From Aldrovandia affinis (Eukaryota > Chordata > Actinopteri > Notacanthiformes > Halosauridae), in contig JAINUG010000228.1 in the NCBI GenBank assembly GCA_029706075.1, forward strand, positions 434,001-498,000: a stretch of DNA of 64,000 nt, given 5' to 3'. The notes beneath the pieces are model-generated. The model saw only the letters and a list, made by a program, of their open reading frames with translations, did not search any database and was not told where the DNA came from. Of this stretch, positions 21,662 through 33,024 are shown piece by piece (the first letter of the stretch is position 1; the number at the start of each line of letters is the position of its first letter). Both the position numbers and the translations under genes were made by a program.

Positions 21662-23893
21662 AATTTGTTTGTTTGTTTGCGTGCGTGCGTGTGGGTCTGC
21701 TGGCACCAACCCAATTCCAAAATCAAATTTGCTAAATCAACAACTGCGGCGCTGTAATCACATTAGTCTGACAAGTGAGATAGAATACTATACACCCTAT
21801 CATGCTCTTTAATTTCCATTTTTATAAAGAAGGGATCACCATCCATTTCATGATTCCACATGCGTCATTAGAGTTTTATTAAAAGTGGAAATTCACTCCA
21901 GAACTCAAACAAGGGACAAGTTGTCTAAATCATAAGCACCATCGTGTAGCCAGTGGAGGATAAGAGAGTTTGGAGAGTTTTGATGACACGTTAGCTATTA
22001 GGAAAAAAATATACACCATGGATGAAATTTCAGCTTGAAGGATATATCTTCACCCTGTTGTGCATTTAGTAATCTAAACAATTTTCATCATCTTTAGAGC
22101 TGAAGGAGTCCATTACGTGGAAAGAATAGAGTCATTCTTTGACCATTTGTTTTGCTTTTTGGCAAAATGCCCTTGTTTTTCTAGATTTATTTTTTCTTTT
22201 CTTGGATTAATGACAGTGTGTTTGAGTCCCAGATGGAGCCCCTCCCATCTAGTGTCAGTGTTGTCACGACTGAAGTGCCCTTAAACACCGCGGACAGACG
22301 GAGTGATCACACACAGGCACTTGAGAAATGATGTTTATATCTGACCTTGTGCGACAGCGTCACTGCAGAAACAACCTCGATGCGGGGGGATGTTGATGGC
22401 TGTACGTCTCCCTCGCCAGATATGGAATTGTTAAGACTGGGATTTATGGCTCATGCAGCTTTGATTTTATTTTAGGAAAATAGAATAATTTAAATAATTT
22501 AAATACAGATCCTTTCCTCTTTCTGACCTTTAGCAAAAAGGCAAGTTGACCATTTACCTTGAGACTGAAATAATTCAGTACTCTTAATCAACAACAGAAG
22601 TCATAAGGAGTAATGAATCCATTATACGAATTTCCACTGTAATATATAGATGGGGCTCTATATGTGATTCTTATACATTTTCTTACATATATGCTACAGC
22701 TTTGAAATGAAGTAATCAGTGACTGTCAATCAAAATGATTGTATTCCAGTATACTCTGTCTTTTATTTTGAAACATTTCATTGTGAGAGCTTTCTCAAAG
22801 ATTTCACACATTGAAGTTCACCGGTAATGTGGTTTCAGTGCCTTGAAAGCCAGGTGGCTGATTTTTATTCACACTTAGCCATTATTCACGCTTCCTGATT
22901 GATGCACCATCATCACATTTGAACAGAAAACTTGACTTTCACTCATAATTAAAGCAATGTAGATGCAAATCATGAGATATGCAGATGGCATATTGTATTA
23001 TGAATCGCCTACCCGTCCCGGGAGTGGAACTTCATTACCGCTCTTATCAGAGACACTGTAATTGCATCCCGCACACAAAGCAATACAGACTGCAATGTGC
23101 TGCAACCTCAAACAATCAAATGAATTAAAGATATTTCTGAGCAGAATGGACTGCTCATCTACCAAATTGCTGATATAGGAGACCTATATTGTCTCCATCA
23201 ATAATTTAGGTGGAATTTCCTTCAAAGCCTTTCCTTTAATGTCAGTGGTCCACTATAAACCCATTATCTTGTCAAGAGTGTCACATATCACATTCTTGTT
23301 CTGAGTCCAATCCCCAGAGTCTGTGCCTAACTGGTCTGAAAACAAAACTGCAACCACCGTTACTAGGAAACGGCACACGTTTATGCACCGGCTTGCATAA
23401 TCTTATCTGAAAATAGATTTGATTAATGTATTGTTTTTGACAACAATTTTATGATGTTCCTGTTGAATTGTCAAAGCTCAGTGCATAACATTTATTCGCA
23501 GTGGTAATAGTGGATGTCAGCAGGGAAAGAGCGCCCAGAGTGTCTTGTGAAAAGTGGTACCAATTTTCTTTACTGTCCACCTTATCGCAATTTTCAGAGA
23601 CAGCACCATTATATTAAAGTCCATTAATTTTTTTCCTTTCAGTGAGATTTCAAATAGATTCATACCTGTTTTTTTAACCATCCTGGTCTGCCAATATATT
23701 TTTAAAAATACAGATTTCTATGCGTTTGGTATCACAGGAGACCAGATTCACTTAGGCATACTTAAATGTTGTGATGTTGTACATTTTACACATTTCAGTG
23801 TTTGGTTGCTGTAAATTAAATAGCACTCAGCTGTAATTGCCGTTAATAAACCAAGGATGTGATGGAATAAATCCCTCTGCAAGTAGGCCTGTC
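21662..23893. other. Single-copy-looking DNA, possibly with conserved non-coding blocks
   Basis: No repeat or exon recognised. The stretch 22050-22450 has mixed base composition and little simple sequence, unlike decayed repeats, and is a candidate for a conserved non-coding block; this is inference. Confidence 0.35.
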
Positions 23894-23901
23894 AGTCCAT
23901 G

Positions 23902-23986
23902 CAGTGGCGTAGCGTGGGTTGCCAGCACCCGGGGCGAGGCACGTAACAGTGCCCAACCTGCAAGACCATTTTCCGCTACGCCTCTG
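23902..23986. mobile_element. 85-bp hAT-type MITE with perfect 8-bp target duplication
   Basis: The termini CAGTGGCGTAGCG and CGCTACGCCTCTG are inverted with one mismatch. The exact 8-bp direct repeat AGTCCATG flanks the element (23894-23901 and 23987-23994), the hAT target length. There is no coding capacity. It must have been moved by a related autonomous element. Confidence 0.92.
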
Positions 23987-23994
23987 AGTCCATG

Positions 23995-26829
23995 TAACCA
24001 ATTATCAAGTTATACATGGACATGAAAAACCACAGGTGAGAAGTACTTTGATGTACCACAATGATGGCCACATTAGGCTGTTTCTACTACACAATGCTTC
24101 TACTAACGCCTCAACCCATTTCAGTCACAACTTTATTGGCACTGTTGTCAACTCGTATGCTATTTCTATCTGGCAATGAGATCCTGTTTTACGAATCTCA
24201 TTGAAGCCTTCATCATATTGAAACCTAGACCACACAATTAATGCTGCATTCCAAATGTGTGGTCCTCATTTATGGCTGTTTAATTAGTCTTGCCCTCTGT
24301 CTCTGTTGTTTGTTTCTTTTCCCTGTTTGTTTTGGGCTCCCTGTATGACAGCCTTTATCTAATCTGAGCACCGTGTCCTTATCTGCTGGTGTTCATCCCA
24401 ATTATTACCGCTATCTTCTGCGAGACATGCCCCGACTGTAGAGGAGTCTTAACCTGTAACCCGCCCTCTCATCCCTCTCTCCCATCTGTCTCTGCTCTTC
24501 CATCCTGGGGATTTCCAATCTGTTTGTTTATTTCATTCAAAATAGTGTTGTTTTTTTCCTTTCAGTCTTTCTTTAGTTTTTCACATTTACTGAATCAAAT
24601 CCTTGAAAGCTGAATGCCAGTAGATATAAACTTTAGCTTATCGAATTTGGGGACCAACATAAATCCCTACTGTAGGAGGGGTTCTTTAGAACAATAAATG
24701 CTTAAAGAGGTTTCCAATTAATTGTTCCTTGCTGTGCAGCCACCAAGGCAGTGCAGCAGGTTTTTCTATTTGAATATCTAAAAATACGGCAACAATACCA
24801 TATGCTATATTTTTATTGAACAGGAATATGTAAGGGATTTACATTTGGTGAAGTGCGTTTGGATTGTTTGACCTAAACCAACAATGTGATTCCTCTATTT
24901 ATTTTTATTTTTTTTACAAAACCAAATTTTGCATTATTGCTTGTTGACCAGAAATAAAATTATGTACTTTTATTAGAATGGAAAAAATATACAATTTGTA
25001 AGGCAAAATAAAATGATATAGAAGGATATAATGAGTAAGATAAAGGTTAACACTTTTCTACATAATAGGACGAATTATGCAACCAAGTGAGGCATGTTTT
25101 TGTCATACAAAACTGTGTGGGAGAATTTTAACAATTTTGGGCCATTTCATCTCGGACATTTTGTTCCCAGATTATTCTAGTTTTTGATATTAGACTGGAT
25201 GCATTTAATTAAGATGATTTAATTATATAGAGAAGTACCTCTGAGATACAAATACATTGGGAATGGTGCTCATTTAGAATGCTAACTTGTGTATCCTGCT
25301 GTTAATTGTGTATGCTACTTTTGGTTTCATACCCATTTGGTTGACTGGTCAGTCCGTAAATTTGAGATTCCTATCTCTAAGGTTCTCCTGCATTTTATTT
25401 TATATATTTATTAATTTATTAATTTAATATTTTTGGATTTCTCCAAGAAACACACATGTTATTTCCCCCCTCTATAAATAAGTCTTGTTATAAAATATAA
25501 AAGTCTAAAATATAAAAGTGTATCATATACAATGTAATAACCCAAAATACAGTATATCATTCTGATATAACCTGAAGCTCATCAACATTCATAAAATTAA
25601 CAAAATGAAAAAATGAAGAAAAACAATTGGAGACAAATACACATTAAAGGAATCTTTTGGTATATTTATATTTGCTGAAGGACCAAGATTTCAGTACGGA
25701 TACCATTTCAGAGCCAGCACCTGCCTTTGGATGCCAGCCCAGCAGTGGAAGTACCTGCAAGGCAGCTATGAAAGAACCAAGCAGCACATCTGAATAATAA
25801 TAAAACAAGAAGTAAAAACGCATTGAAGGCAGGCTTTTTGATGTATGGATTAAACACAACGTTGCTATTTGGTAATCTCCCTAATGAGCCCCCTTTATCA
25901 TGGTCTGGTACAGAATGCCTCGCTGTCCTCCTCTAATAACATCAAAGTATAAAGGAGCGTGCAGCAGGAGTCCTCCAAAGAATTGGAAATTCCTAATTGA
26001 TGGCCTGTTGTTTCCATCCATCAACACTCTCTCATTCCATCCCTCTTTTCGTTTTAATGCAAGTAACATACAATGCTCCCACTATTCATGTCAAGAGCCA
26101 TTTAATTAGCCGCTCGTCCATCTCTCTCTTAATGAACCAATGCTTCACAATGTTCAGCTGACAATATTCCCAGGTTAACCAGTTAATTAGGCTATCATAT
26201 GAACACCCCCCAAGCTTTAAAACCTTTTTTCTCTTGCTCTGTAGTGTAAAATAGCATAACGTAATCCAAATAAAAATGATACTATTACTTAGTTCAGTAG
26301 GAGAGAAGGGGGAGTTTTAAAAGGCACTCTCTTCTTGCTGTAGTCCATCTGGGAGACACAAGTTTGAATGTACACGGTTCTCAGTGAGGGGTCCGCACCC
26401 AGTTGCATGAAAAAGCCAGCGTTAGTGAGTTTGTTATTTTGGTGCCTCTCCTTACTTCCCACCAAGCTCAATGTCACTTATTGTGTCCAACTGCATTCCT
26501 CCGACCCTGTGGGCAGCCTGGCTGGCGAGCAAGCCAACTCCTCAGGAGAATCATTACAATATTAACAATATGAAGAAGAGAAGAGATAATGTCATCACAA
26601 TTTCATCATAATTCCAAGGGTACAACAGCAGTGTTTTCAGCAAGTTACAGGCTCAGCATTTAGCCATATTAAATCTCTTTGATTGAATTAATATAAAGAT
26701 TATATAGTCAACTCTTCTTTCTATATACAATATTCATGATATTCCAAATATCCACAATATTCCAAAATAAATGAAACACCTGAGTAAATGATACAAAGTA
26801 TACTGAAAGCAGTTGCTTCCACACAGCTG
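23995..26829. other. Single-copy-looking DNA, possibly with conserved non-coding blocks
   Basis: Mostly AT-rich. The block 25870-26220 is richer in mixed sequence and carries several TAATTA/TTAATTA homeodomain-like sites, so it is a candidate regulatory block by inference only. No exon recognised. Confidence 0.35.
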
Positions 26830-26834
26830 TGGTT

Positions 26835-27031
26835 CCTGAGTGAATTAAGCAATTAACATCCGTGAATTTGGGTTGATTGAACACCAGATGTGCGGCAGAA
26901 TTATGGACCAGTTGCAGTGGTTCGATGGCACCGGCCAGTAGGCCTGCCAGCAAGGAAATGCAGTAGTCCAGATGTGAGATCACCAGGGCCTGGACCAGGA
27001 GTTGTGTGGCCTCTTCAGTGAGGAAAGACAA
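26835..27031 (-). pseudogene. LINE pol fragment (L2/CR1-like), C-terminal region
   Basis: The minus-strand frame reads TQLLVQALVISHLDYCISLL then IEPLQLVHNSAAHLVFNQPK. This matches the region after the RT palm in L2-type LINEs, where the family pattern is S-x-LDYCNSL followed by LQ-x-x-QN-x-AAR. Only about 65 residues remain, the expected Arg after the AA pair is His, and the frame downstream is unrelated AT-rich DNA. No tail is visible. Confidence 0.7.
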
Positions 27032-27084
27032 AGACTCAACTTGCTGATTTCATAAAGAACAGTGGCTAAAGTGATGTTGGCATG

Positions 27085-27800
27085 GAAGTTGGAGGGAAAG
27101 CCATCATCAACTAGGGGCAACCATAGTCGCAATTGCATACTTCTCGACCAAGATGTCCGTGCATTTGTTCAAGATGCAAGGCAAAACAAATGAGTAACTC
27201 TGAATCAATTGACAGAAAATATCCATCTAGGGTGTGAGCAGGCAATTTTATCAAGAACAGTCCATCCAGAACTTCACAGAAACCACACAAACCCCTTATT
27301 ACACCTAAAAATGCATGTTTGTGGGTAAAGTGGTGCAAAGAACACAGGCAGTGGTCTACTCTGCAGTGGAAAAAAGTCATAAGGTCAGATGAGTCATCCT
27401 TATGGTCTTCCTTCACCCTGTTCTCAACAAGCGGAGAAGTTCATGTGTGGCACATGCCAAAAGAAACCTACAGGCCAAGTTTTTTTTCTTATGGTGAAGG
27501 GTTCTGGTGGCTGTGTAATTGTGTGGGGTGCATTTTCCTGGCATGGTTTAGGTCCGTTCAATCCCTTAGAGGGCAAGGTAAATTCCAATAAATATGTTAG
27601 TAATCACCTTCATCCTAGGCTGAAGCATTTCTATCATGATGAGAATGGTCTCTTCTAGGATGACAATGCCCCATCCATAGGGAATGCGTGATCACTGAAT
27701 GGTTTTATGGCCGTGAAATGATGTAAACCATTTGCCCTGGCAATCTCAGTCACCAGATTTCAACCCAGCCGAACACTTCAGAGATTCTAGAGGGCGCCTG
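27085..27800 (+). pseudogene. Tc1-like transposase, decayed
   Basis: Across two frames the plus strand gives WCKEHRQWSTLQWKKVIRSD near 27328-27390 with the first catalytic Asp. It continues with SGEVHVWHMPKETYRPS, GSGGCVIVWGAFSWHGLGPF near 27502-27560, FYHDENGLF, a stop, then DDNAPS near 27660 with the second Asp. The PDFNPAE-like stretch near 27755-27775 gives the terminal Glu position. The order and spacing fit a DD34E Tc1 transposase, but a frameshift near 27480 (a run of nine T) and several stops break it. It is a different family from the other Tc1 copies in the window. I did not find its terminal repeats, and the adjoining SINE may have replaced the right end. Confidence 0.8.
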
Positions 27801-27851
27801 AGATAATGTTTTCCACTACTATCAACAAAACACCAAATGATGGAATTTCTC

Positions 27852-28020
27852 ATGTAATAATAATATAATATAATAATATACGCCATTTAGCAGACGTTTT
27901 TATCCAAAGCGACTTACAGTAGTGAATGCATACATTTTCAGTATGTGACCCCAGTGGGGATTAAACCCACAACCTAAGCGTTGCCAACGCTGTGCTCTAC
28001 CAACTGAGCCACAGAGAACC
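27852..28020 (-). mobile_element. tRNA-derived SINE, complete
   Basis: On the minus strand the head (28020 downward) reads GGTTCTCTGTGGCTCAGTTG then GTAGAGCACAGCGTTGG, with a pol III A box (TGGCTCAGTTGG). About 45 bp on is a B-box-like GGTTTAATCCC. The body then passes into ATGTATGCATTCACTACTGT and the tail AAGTCGCTTTGGATAAAAAC then GTCTGCTAAATGGCG, ending in TA-rich repeats. The head is tRNA-like but not a tRNA gene: the fold is interrupted and a LINE-type tail follows. RNA polymerase III would transcribe it, and a partner LINE supplies reverse transcriptase. Confidence 0.85.
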
Positions 28021-29013
28021 ACTCCAATAATAAACTCCAATAGTTCCAGACATTTGTATAATCTATGCCAAAGCACATTGAACTAGCATTTCCTTTATTT
28101 TTTTGGCAGTTAACATCATTACATGCATGGAGAAATGGGTTCTCTCATTAGTTGATGGAACTGCTATCACTGATAGCCCAGTGTGTGTATGCATATAAGT
28201 GTGCGTTTAAATTTTCACTTTTAATCTCTGAGACCCTGTAGTCACAAAAAAACATTGATGAACTGCAGCAGATACTAAAGCTAAGCACACCAACGCTGCA
28301 CACTCAGATATGCTCAAAATCATTTCCAGCTGATATAAAAATATAAATAAATTGACAACGCTGCAGAATCACTCATGATAACAGGACAACGCTGAGCCCC
28401 ATGGACAGGCCATAATCGATTCATGAGGAAAAATGAGATTAATGAGATGCTATTATGGGTAATGATTACCAAGACAAAGAAGGGATATGCGGTTTTTGAA
28501 TGAAAGGTGAGTCAACAGAATGAAAAGCTTTTCCCAGTTAAGACCGTGTTGTTATCTACTCCCCAAAAGAGCCACAAAGTTCTGTTAATTGGCTGAATAG
28601 CTGCATAGTTACTGTATATAATCATTTTCATTCCTCACATAAATAGATTTTTAGAACGATATAGGAATCGCTTCGATGCATTCTGATGCTCGAGCTAAAC
28701 CTTGGCCTTTGAAACAAAATAAAAAAATTAAAAAATAGAATTGGACAGTGTGAAATGATAAAGTGTTTGAACAATCTTGCGAATTCATAAATCGACACTT
28801 GCATTTATTTATTTTTAGCATAGCACCGGCGCAGCCCCCCCAAACATTTCCTTACAATTTTACATTTTCATTACACACTTTAAATCAAAATAACTACCAG
28901 CCGACAATTATTTTATAATTCCGTAGTAGAGGCCCTGTGTGTGTGGGGGGGGGGGTGGTCTTGCGAGATAAGAGTAACTAGCCTATGTACATTACGTTGC
29001 CATCTCGAACATT
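28021..29013. other. Unassigned AT-rich stretch
   Basis: Contains an 11-base G run at 28945-28955 after a GT repeat. The last 200 bp may belong to the 5' part of the hAT remnant that follows, but no end was found. Confidence 0.4.
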
Positions 29014-30185
29014 AAACTTCATTGAACTTTTACACGTTATTGGCAAGTTCGACAAAACTGTCGCAAAAAATATCAGACAATCCCAGAAATGTGAAGTATA
29101 CTCACCATGATATTGTTACGTTCCCAACATAAAATCGTCGCTCAAGAGGGAACTAACATAGAAAAACCAAACTCAACCAAACGAACTTCAACAAAAAGAA
29201 AGGGTTCTGAAAAAGGCAGTGCCGTTTTGACACTACCCACTAGAAAGCTTTACAGCTTAGAACAGAAATAAAGTTTGCTTTAAGGTAAAAGACTGAGACT
29301 AAAGAAACCATAGATTAAAGAGAGAGATTTGAGTGTTTAAACACGGTCTTTCCGTCTAAGGATGTCTGCTAGTTAGACTTCTCACACTTCTTACTTCAAC
29401 AGGCATTCTCCGAACACTGTTACGAAGCACTTATGTACTGGCTAGGCCAGCCCCCCCACAGGTGCATCGCATCCTCGTTAACGAGGCTCCACTACTGATT
29501 GGAGAGAGCAGCGACCAATCAGCATCCTGATATGGCTCTCTCATTCAGACAGCAAGGGAAAAAAAAAACAGCTCATAAGGATGGCAGGATGTCAGGGAAA
29601 ACTCCCAGGACCTCATAACAATATACAGAACGAGTTAATTGAAATTATGGCAAATATGATTAGGGAGCAAATAAGTAGTGAAATAGAGGAAGCTGGATGT
29701 CAGCAAAAATGAACAGGTGTCTGTAGTGGCACCCTATTTGCGCAATGATGTTGCACTGGAAGAATTCCTACATTTCACTCCAGCCGATGGATTCGACGCT
29801 GATTCGCTTTTAAAAACAATCAAACTGACACTTAATAAATGCACCATTGACCACAATATGTGCGTTGCTCAATGCTATGACGGCACAGCCGTTATGTCAG
29901 GCTGTTATAACGGTGTAGCAGATAAATTCTGAAAATATGTCCCACAGGCACTGTATATCCATCCATTGCCATGCTCATCGTCTAAATCTTGTTTTGGTGG
30001 ACTCCATTAAAAACCGGCAGCAGAGTTCTTTGAATCAGTGCAGGTGCTGTACACATTTTTTCCGGGCTCCGTCCCTCATGATCTTTTCCTAAAAAACGAA
30101 AATAAATTTGGTTCTAAATTGAGAAAGAACCAAACAGGCTTAAACGTGTAAATGCCAAGTTGGTGCCACCAACCCACATCCTAAC
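29014..30185 (+). pseudogene. hAT transposase fragment (ZMYM1/DUF4371-like), split by a solo LTR
   Basis: The first part near 29015-29113 reads NFIELLHVIGKFDKTV and, after a frameshift, DNPRNVKYTHHDI. The LTR at 29114-29620 then interrupts, and the same frame resumes with NELIEIMANMIREQISSEIE. A gap of about 20 codons at EEAG precedes NEQVSVVAPYLRNDVALEEF, LHFTPADGFDADSLLKTIK and VAQCYDGTAVMSGCYNGVAD (to 29930). Further decayed sequence holds the VLYTFFPGSVPHDLF stretch near 30040-30085. This is the central part of a TTF-type/ZMYM1-like hAT transposase, with the CYDGAAVMSG-type motif clear. N-terminal finger and C-terminal dimerisation parts were not seen. Confidence 0.85.
29114..29620 (-). 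mobile_element. Solo LTR inserted in the hAT transposase
   Basis: A 507-bp block begins TGTTACG and ends CATAACA, short inverted TG...CA termini of an LTR. The direct repeat ATAT flanks it (29110-29113 and 29621-29624). Cutting the block plus one repeat leaves the transposase frame continuous, which confirms the boundaries. The minus orientation is preferred because that strand has two ATTGGT-type CCAAT boxes upstream of a TACATAAG box. No internal retroelement sequence remains, so the solo LTR arose by LTR-LTR recombination. Confidence 0.85.
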
Positions 30186-30203
30186 TGTAATATATATATA
30201 TAT

Positions 30204-30546
30204 TGTGGCAGCCGGCAGAGGTGTATGAGAGGAGAGGAAGCTGCTGTGTGCTATTACCTGTGACTGTCTGAGAACCCGCCCCGTGATTGATCCTCGCCTG
30301 CCTGACTTACCTCCGCCTAGCCCAATCCTGGACCGTCTGAGATTCCGTCTTCGTGTACCGAACCCTGCTAACGGATATCGACGAGTCTATTGGAATGTGG
30401 ATTGGACTGTATTGTTACGAGTAACTTTTTGCTCTTGCTCACGCCAAACAAATAATACATTTTTGAGTTTAATCTATTTTGTTGTGGACAATAAATGTAT
30501 CGTTTTCAGTCACGTGAACACTCTCCCAACCCACGAGTGTGTCACA
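30204..30546 (+). mobile_element. Putative solo LTR in a (TA)n tract
   Basis: Starts TGTGGCAGCC and ends GTGTGTCACA (TG...CA, inverted TGTG/CACA). A polyadenylation signal AATAAA at about 30490 lies 55 bp before the end, as in an LTR R/U5 region. Flanking ATAT repeats are compatible with a target duplication but also with the surrounding (TA)n. The 110-residue open frame within has no known domain and is not called a gene. Confidence 0.6.
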
Positions 30547-30557
30547 ATATATATATA

Positions 30558-31098
30558 CAGTACCAGTGAAAAGTCTGAGTACACCTGCTGGAAACTAGGT
30601 TTATCTCATAATTGACAATGTTTCACACCATATAGGTTTCTTTAAATACTTGAAAATTACAAAAAACACATGTAACGATAAACAAAAGGAACATCAAAGC
30701 AATGCTCAATAAAATGTAATTGAAAATTGAATCTTGGATTCCTCAAAATAGCCACCCTTTGCTGTGATAACAGCCTCACAAACACGGGCCATTCGGTTAA
30801 TAAGTTTCAGCAGGAAATCACCCGATATGTCTTCCCAGCTCTCCTGCAGCAATTCCCAGAGGCACTTGTGGGTTGCTTTGCTTTGACTGTTCTGTCCAGT
30901 TCATCCCATACAAGTTATATGGGATTGAAGTCTGGACACTGGGCAGGCCAGGTCCTTAGTTTGAGTTGTCCTTCACATTCCCCCTTCACCAGATAGTTAT
31001 TGCACAACTTCAAGGTGAGTTTCGGGTCGTTATCTTGCTCAAGAGTGCCCGCTTAGCCGTAGTCCAGATGGAAGGTGTACTCAAACCTTTGACTGGTA

Positions 31099-31101
<3 letters not shown>
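30558..31101 (-). mobile_element. Tc1-like element, transposase 3' third only
   Basis: The ends CAGTACCAGTGAAAAGT and CCTTTGACTGGTACTG are inverted and flanked by TA (30556-30557, 31102-31103). The inverted repeat also includes GAGTACACCT/AGGTGTACTC. The minus strand keeps only the transposase C-terminus: a SPDFNPI-like start near 30930, WDELDRTVKAKQP, then KLINRMARVCEAVITAKGGY near 30740-30800. The N-terminal DNA-binding region and the first two catalytic positions are deleted. At 544 bp it is a non-autonomous derivative of a third Tc1 family. Confidence 0.88.

Positions 31102-31129
<28 letters not shown>
31102..31129. repeat. (TA)n tract between two Tc1 elements
   Basis: Pure TA repeat that supplies the TA target of both neighbours. 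Confidence 0.95.
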
Positions 31130-31132
<3 letters not shown>

Positions 31133-32373
31133 TGCCCGTCCCAAAAAAAAGTCACACACTCTAATATTTCGTAGGACCGCCTTTAGCTTTGATTACAGCA
31201 CGCATTCGCCGTGGCATCATTTCGATAAGCTTCTGCAATGTCACAATATTTATTTCCATCCAGAGTTATATTAATTTTTCGCCAAGATCTTGTATTGATG
31301 ATGGGAGAGTCGGACCGCTGCGCAAAGTCTTCTCCAGCACATCCCAAAGATTCTCAATGGGGTTAAGGTCTGGACTCTGTGGTGGCCAATCCATGTGTGA
31401 AAATTATGTCTCATGCTCCCTGAACCACTCTTTCACAATTTGAGCCCGATGAATCGTGGCATTGTCATCTTGGAATATGCCCGTGCCATCAGGGAAGAAA
31501 AAATCCATTGATGGAAAAACCTGGTCATTCAGTATATTCAGGTAGTCAGCTGACCTCATTCTTTGGGCACATAACGTTGCTGAACCTAGACCTGACCAAC
31601 TGCAGCAACCCCTGATCATAACACTGCCCCCACAGGCTTGTACGGTAGGCACTAGGCATGATGGGTGCATCACTTAATCCACCTCTCTTCTTACCCTGAT
31701 GCGCCCATCACTCTGGAACAGGGTAAATCTGGACTCATCAGACCACATGACCTTCTTCCATTGCTCCAGAGTCCAATCTTTATGCTCCCTAGCAAATTGA
31801 AGCCTTTTTTCCAATTAGCCTCACTGACAAGTGGTTTTCTTAAGGCTACACAGCTGTTTAGTCCCAATCCCTTGAGTTCCCCTTGCATTGTGCATGTGGA
31901 AATGCTCTTACTTTCACTATTAAACATAGCCGAGAGTTCTACTGTTGATTTGTTACGATATGATTTCACCAAACGATTAAGTGGTCGCCGATCACGATCA
32001 TTCAAGATTTTTTTCCGACCACATTTCTTCCTCGAAGATGATGGTTCACCACTATCCTTCCAGGTTTTAATAATGCGTTGGACAGTTCTTAACCCAATTT
32101 GAGTAGTTTCAGAAATCTCCTTAGTTGTTTTCTTTGCTTGATGCAGGCCAATTATTTCACCCTTCTGAAACAGATTAACATCTTTTCCACGACCACAGGA
32201 TATGTCTTCCGACATGGTTGTTTAAGAAATGAGACGCTACTCACTGCATCAGTTAGGGTTAAATAACTTGTTGCCAGCTAAAACATATTAATCACTGCAG
32301 TAATTATCCAATGGAAGGCTCTTACCTATTTGCTTAGTTAAATCCAGGTGGTGACTTTTTTTTGGGCCAGGCA

Positions 32374-32376
<3 letters not shown>
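31130..32376 (-). mobile_element. Tc1-like transposon, full length
   Basis: The termini CACTGCCCGTCCCAAAAAAA and the inverted CACTGCCTGGCCCAAAAAAA are flanked by TA (31128-31129 and 32377-32378). At 1247 bp it is a complete element. The transposase gene fills it on the minus strand, starting about 160 bp from the right end. The right 546 bp (31831-32376) recur at 35559-36104 as part of the tandem duplication. Confidence 0.93.
31161..32215 (-). pseudogene. Tc1-like transposase, nearly complete
   Basis: The start codon at 32213-32215 opens MSEDISCGRGKDVNLFQKGE. The paired helix-turn-helix region follows (IIGLHQAKKTTKEISETTQI, IIKTWKDSGEPSSSRKKCGR, with GRKK as an AT-hook-like motif). The N-terminal 140 residues are intact; an extra base in the A run near 31810 shifts the frame. 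The next frame has VMWSDESRFTLFQSDGRI (first Asp), [34 protein letters not shown] (second Asp) and [12 protein letters not shown] (Glu), so the whole DD34E triad is readable. It ends at KAKGGPTKY and a stop at 31161. Besides the frameshift there are stops near 31674, 31400 and 31290. The length, about 350 codons, is normal for the family. It is the best preserved transposase here but not active. Confidence 0.9.
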
Positions 32377-32453
<77 letters not shown>

Positions 32454-32481
32454 TGAGAGAGAGAGGGAGGGAGAGAGAGAG
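32377..32481. repeat. (TA)n(GA)n compound microsatellite, unit 1
   Basis: TA repeat to about 32411, then GA repeat to about 32481 with one AGTGAG interruption. It recurs at 36105-36211 in unit 2. Confidence 0.95.
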
Positions 32482-32788
32482 ACTGCACTCAAGACTCCCT
32501 GTTACTCCACACTGTAATCATAAGCTCAAAAGCTTCGGTCCTCGAACACATCCTGTAATTTCCTGATAACCTTGTACCGCCCTGCGAGTTGGAAATGTGT
32601 GAGGTAAGCCTCAGAAAAACAGAGAGCAGAAAGTAATGCGGCACAGAGACAACAATCTACTGAGCACTGAAGCACCAGACTTCAACTAAATTATTTTAGT
32701 TATGTTTTCATTCACACTTGCAGAAAAGGACAATGGTCTCTCAGAAATATTTTCTTCAATTGAGACACACATTTACATTATTATTTTA

Positions 32789-32831
<43 letters not shown>

Positions 32832-33024
32832 ATTAATAATAATAAGAAATATATTTTATTATTATTTTGTATTATTATTCAATCCAAGCAATATTATATG
32901 AACCTTTTAACTTTTACAAAACAACTAACCACTGTGGCCTGGGTTTAATCAAAATTTGACTCACAATTAAAAACAAATGTAAGTCTAACTTGCAAAAATG
33001 TGTTTGTGAATAACCCAGCATTTA
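32482..33024. other. Unassigned DNA with ATT microsatellite, unit 1
   Basis: No gene seen. (ATT)n spans about 32780-32870. In unit 2 the tract is clearly shorter (36507-36575). Confidence 0.8.

Noticed and set aside
27950-28020. Possible tRNA gene on the minus strand
   Set aside because: The A and B boxes belong to a SINE head: the cloverleaf is broken and a LINE-type tail follows.
28945-28955. G run that might form a quadruplex
   Set aside because: A single G run after a GT repeat; no set of four spaced G runs.
30283-30615. 110-codon open frame
   Set aside because: Lies across a putative solo LTR and the following Tc1 end, with no domain.
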